DNA from: Calditrichota bacterium
GTDB taxonomy: Bacteria > Calditrichota > Calditrichia > Calditrichales > J004
Direction of reading: 5' to 3'
Assembly: GCA_024277115.1 (NCBI GenBank)
Contig: JAJRVW010000122.1
Coordinates: 1 to 34,130, forward strand
DNA: 34,130 nt
The translations under genes and the position numbers were made by a program. Below are positions 32,590 through 34,130 of the stretch, piece by piece; within the stretch, counting starts at the first letter, position 1, and each line of letters opens with the position of its first letter. The notes beneath the pieces are model-generated. The model was not told the DNA's origin. It was given only the letters and a program-made list of their open reading frames with translations, and did not search any database.

Positions 32590-33571
32590 TTAACCTGCCA
32601 GCCTTAAATTCTCGTATTCACGTTCTTGTTTGGCCTTTAATACTTTTTGTTTTCTTTCTTCTGCCAGGATATTTGGATCGCCATTATGCCAGATCGCCGG
32701 TGGCATATAATCTATCGAAGAATGCAAGCGTACCTGGTTGTAATGTCCGGTCCATTGGCCCACCTGCCGTTTTGCTTCGATTAAGTTGCCATAATAGGCC
32801 AGCCCTTCTTCCCGCAACGTACGGTGAAAACGCTCATCGATCCCATTGCTTTGAGGATGATAAGAAGCGGTCCGCACATCTTTGCCCTAGTGCATTTTGA
32901 TAACTTCACTGAATTCTTTACCGATAAATTCCGGGCCATTATCGGCGATTACCACCGGGTTTATGCCACAAGGCGCGCTATCATAAGCTTCCTGTAATAC
33001 TAAACTGGTGTTCAATGCCGTGCCCTCGGCATGGATGTCCCATGCAATAATATAGCGGCCGTAGGCATCGATTATGCCTTGATAATAGTAAAGTTCGCCA
33101 TCAATTTTGAGCTGCATCAGGTCCGTGTGCCATTTTTGGTTGGGCACGCTTGGCAAGGCCGGCCTGGCGCCAATGCATACCGGTTGTGTGCCCAACGTAC
33201 CACAAGCCCCAACCCTTCCTTGCTCAAATGCCTGTAAACCGTTGAAGGGCTTGTATAAACGATATCTTCGTCGATCATCATATAGGTTAGCCGCCGATAG
33301 CCGTTTCCAGGGTTGGCAAGATAATAATTACAGATCGCCTCTTTTTCCCAGTCCAATAAACACTACGAGTTTTTTCCGATGGGCTGGTGTCTTCTAAGCG
33401 GTTTTGGCCTTGGCGTTGCGACCAGTTGTAAAATGTTGATGGCCCAAGGCCCAAATGCTGTAAGATTGTTTTCTTTTCGGCCCCGGTCAATTCAATCAAA
33501 CCTGAGACAAACCCTAAGATATCCGCTTTCTCTTCTTTGTTGAAACGCGTTTTTATTCCGGTCCCAGCACT
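32590..33571 (-). pseudogene. IS3-family orfB (DDE transposase), frameshifted
   Basis: The DDE catalytic domain is recognisable in pieces: WHTDLMQLKIDGELYYYQG with the first Asp, VVIADNGPEF with the second, SYHPQSNGIDERFHRTLREE with the Glu, and the family ending VRLHSSIDYMPPA. The orfB frame is the -1 frame relative to orfA after the A9 run (ADILGFVSGLIELTGAEKKT). The reading frame then breaks near 33355 and near 33175, and an in-frame TAG interrupts it at 32887-32889 (after VIKMH). It cannot make an active transposase. Confidence 0.85.
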
Positions 33572-33852
33572 TTTTTTTTAAGCTCTAAGTGTTCCTGCGT
33601 CAACTGGATAATAACGGCCTTAAGATGTTCGAGTGCTTGTTCGCGCCTGTTTAAAGGCTTCTCTTTTTTCTTTTTGGGTTGTAATCCTTCTATCATAGAA
33701 CATTTCGCCTGTTTTTTCCACCTGTAATAATCTGTGGGATAAATATCGTAATGTCTGCACAGATCTGCAACCCGTACATTAGGTAGGGATCCTTCTTTAA
33801 TAATCTTAAGTTTTTGATGTGGGCTGTATTTTTTCCTTATTTGTCTTGCTAT
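33553..33852 (-). CDS. IS3-family orfA (helix-turn-helix transposase subunit)
   Basis: About 99 residues with the IS3 OrfA helix-turn-helix (KLKIIKEGSLPNVRVADLCR, HYDIYPTDYYRWKKQ) and a C-terminal leucine-zipper-like helix (LEHLKAVIIQLTQEHLELKK). OrfA binds the element's ends. The first codon of the preserved frame is ATA (33850-33852), preceded by AAGGAG, so the original ATG seems mutated. Near its end a run of nine A on the coding strand (33571-33579) is a typical -1 slippage site that would join it to orfB. Confidence 0.75.
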   Translation of the reverse strand: MARQIRKKYSPHQKLKIIKEGSLPNVRVADLCRHYDIYPTDYYRWKKQAKCSMIEGLQPKKKKEKPLNRREQALEHLKAVIIQLTQEHLELKKKVLGPE

Positions 33853-34087
33853 GATTTTCTCCTTATCTTTGAAGGGTTAGATCATAGCATTAAATCTTTA
33901 CAAAATTCCACTTTTGACTGAACCAATACAAAGAATATTGTAATCTTTTAGATTAAAAGGTTAGGTTAATTTAATATTTTTTCCAAAACTATGATTGCGT
34001 CCTTAAATTTGTGTAAAAAGGCAAATATGTGAAAAATTGCCATGTCCTTCCTAAATTTAGTTTGACCAAAAAAACAAAGGAAAAAAC

Positions 34088-34130
34088 ATGGCAAAAAGAG
34101 AAAATCAAAATATAGGATTAGTGAAAGAAA
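34088..34130 (+). CDS. Start of an unidentified gene (3' partial)
   Basis: ATG 34088 is preceded by AAAGG (34076-34080) seven bases away and opens a frame MAKRENQNIGLVKE that runs off the window. There are too few residues to assign. The 177 bases between the IS3 element and this start are AT-rich with no gene. Confidence 0.45.
   Translation, partial: MAKRENQNIGLVKE

Larger units (their letters stand above)
32552..33910 (-). mobile_element. IS3-family insertion sequence with terminal repeats
   Basis: About 1359 bp bounded by imperfect inverted repeats. The left end starts TGGAATTTT and ends ATTTAATGCTA (32552-32578). The right end, read on the minus strand, starts TGGAATTTT and ends ATTTAATGCTA (33910-33885), with six to seven non-matching bases in between. 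CTTT flanks both ends (32548-32551 and 33911-33914), a plausible 4-bp target duplication. Inside are orfA and a damaged orfB on the minus strand, the IS3 arrangement. It inserted next to the older IS256 remnant. Confidence 0.82.

Noticed and set aside
1-34130. CRISPR array or rRNA genes
   Set aside because: No regularly spaced repeats with unique spacers and no rRNA-like sequence were seen.

Overview
This window is about 36% GC by eye and looks like a chromosomal segment from an FCB-superphylum bacterium, perhaps a Calditrichota/Ignavibacteria-like lineage. The clues are a C-terminal Por/T9SS-type sorting domain (NYPNPFN...), a promoter that fits the Bacteroidota TTG-N19-TAnnTTTG pattern, very large YD-repeat (RHS) proteins, and a compact type II secretion/type IV pilus-like gene set. 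The assignment is inferred from these features only.

Layout. (1) 1-6544: RHS locus 1. The main RHS protein is cut by one in-frame TAA. Its core, private C-terminal tail and a small membrane protein follow, then a promoterless second copy of the core with a different tail (an orphan module) whose end overlaps a TPR gene. (2) 6545-6996: gene-free, with strong palindromic repeats. (3) 6997-11272: secretin (gspD), a PilM/PilN (GspL)-like fusion, a PilO/GspM-like and a PilP/GspC-like gene. (4) 11273-11754: leader region with a good promoter and a 9-bp hairpin. (5) 11755-20288: RHS locus 2, a 2511-residue secreted RHS protein, an abutting multi-TM protein and a frameshifted orphan RHS core. (6) 20316-22565: LVIVD-repeat surface protein with a sorting tail. 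(7) 22640-23160: type II toxin-antitoxin pair. (8) 23166-27270: the second half of the secretion set (gspF, pseudopilin, CsgG-like lipoprotein, short prepilin peptidase, gspE). (9) 27565-30389: a PD-(D/E)XK nuclease-like gene tail-to-tail with a two-gene operon of a Ser/Thr kinase and an unrecognised barrel-like protein. (10) 30620-31171: thpR. (11) 31172-34130: a scarred integration hotspot with tRNA-Phe and tRNA-Lys fragments, a tyrosine-recombinase remnant, an IS256-family remnant and an IS3-family element with recognisable ends.

How it may work together. The two secretion blocks make up one envelope machine (secretin, inner-membrane platform, one pseudopilin, peptidase, ATPase), now separated by about 12 kb of RHS, adhesin-like and toxin-antitoxin genes. 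Both RHS loci show the architecture of polymorphic toxins: conserved core, divergent tail, small following gene, then an orphan or decayed extra core. The small genes are therefore candidate immunity genes, but no RHS tail matches a toxin family I can name. The kinase/barrel/nuclease cluster is the best candidate for an undescribed system, possibly defence.
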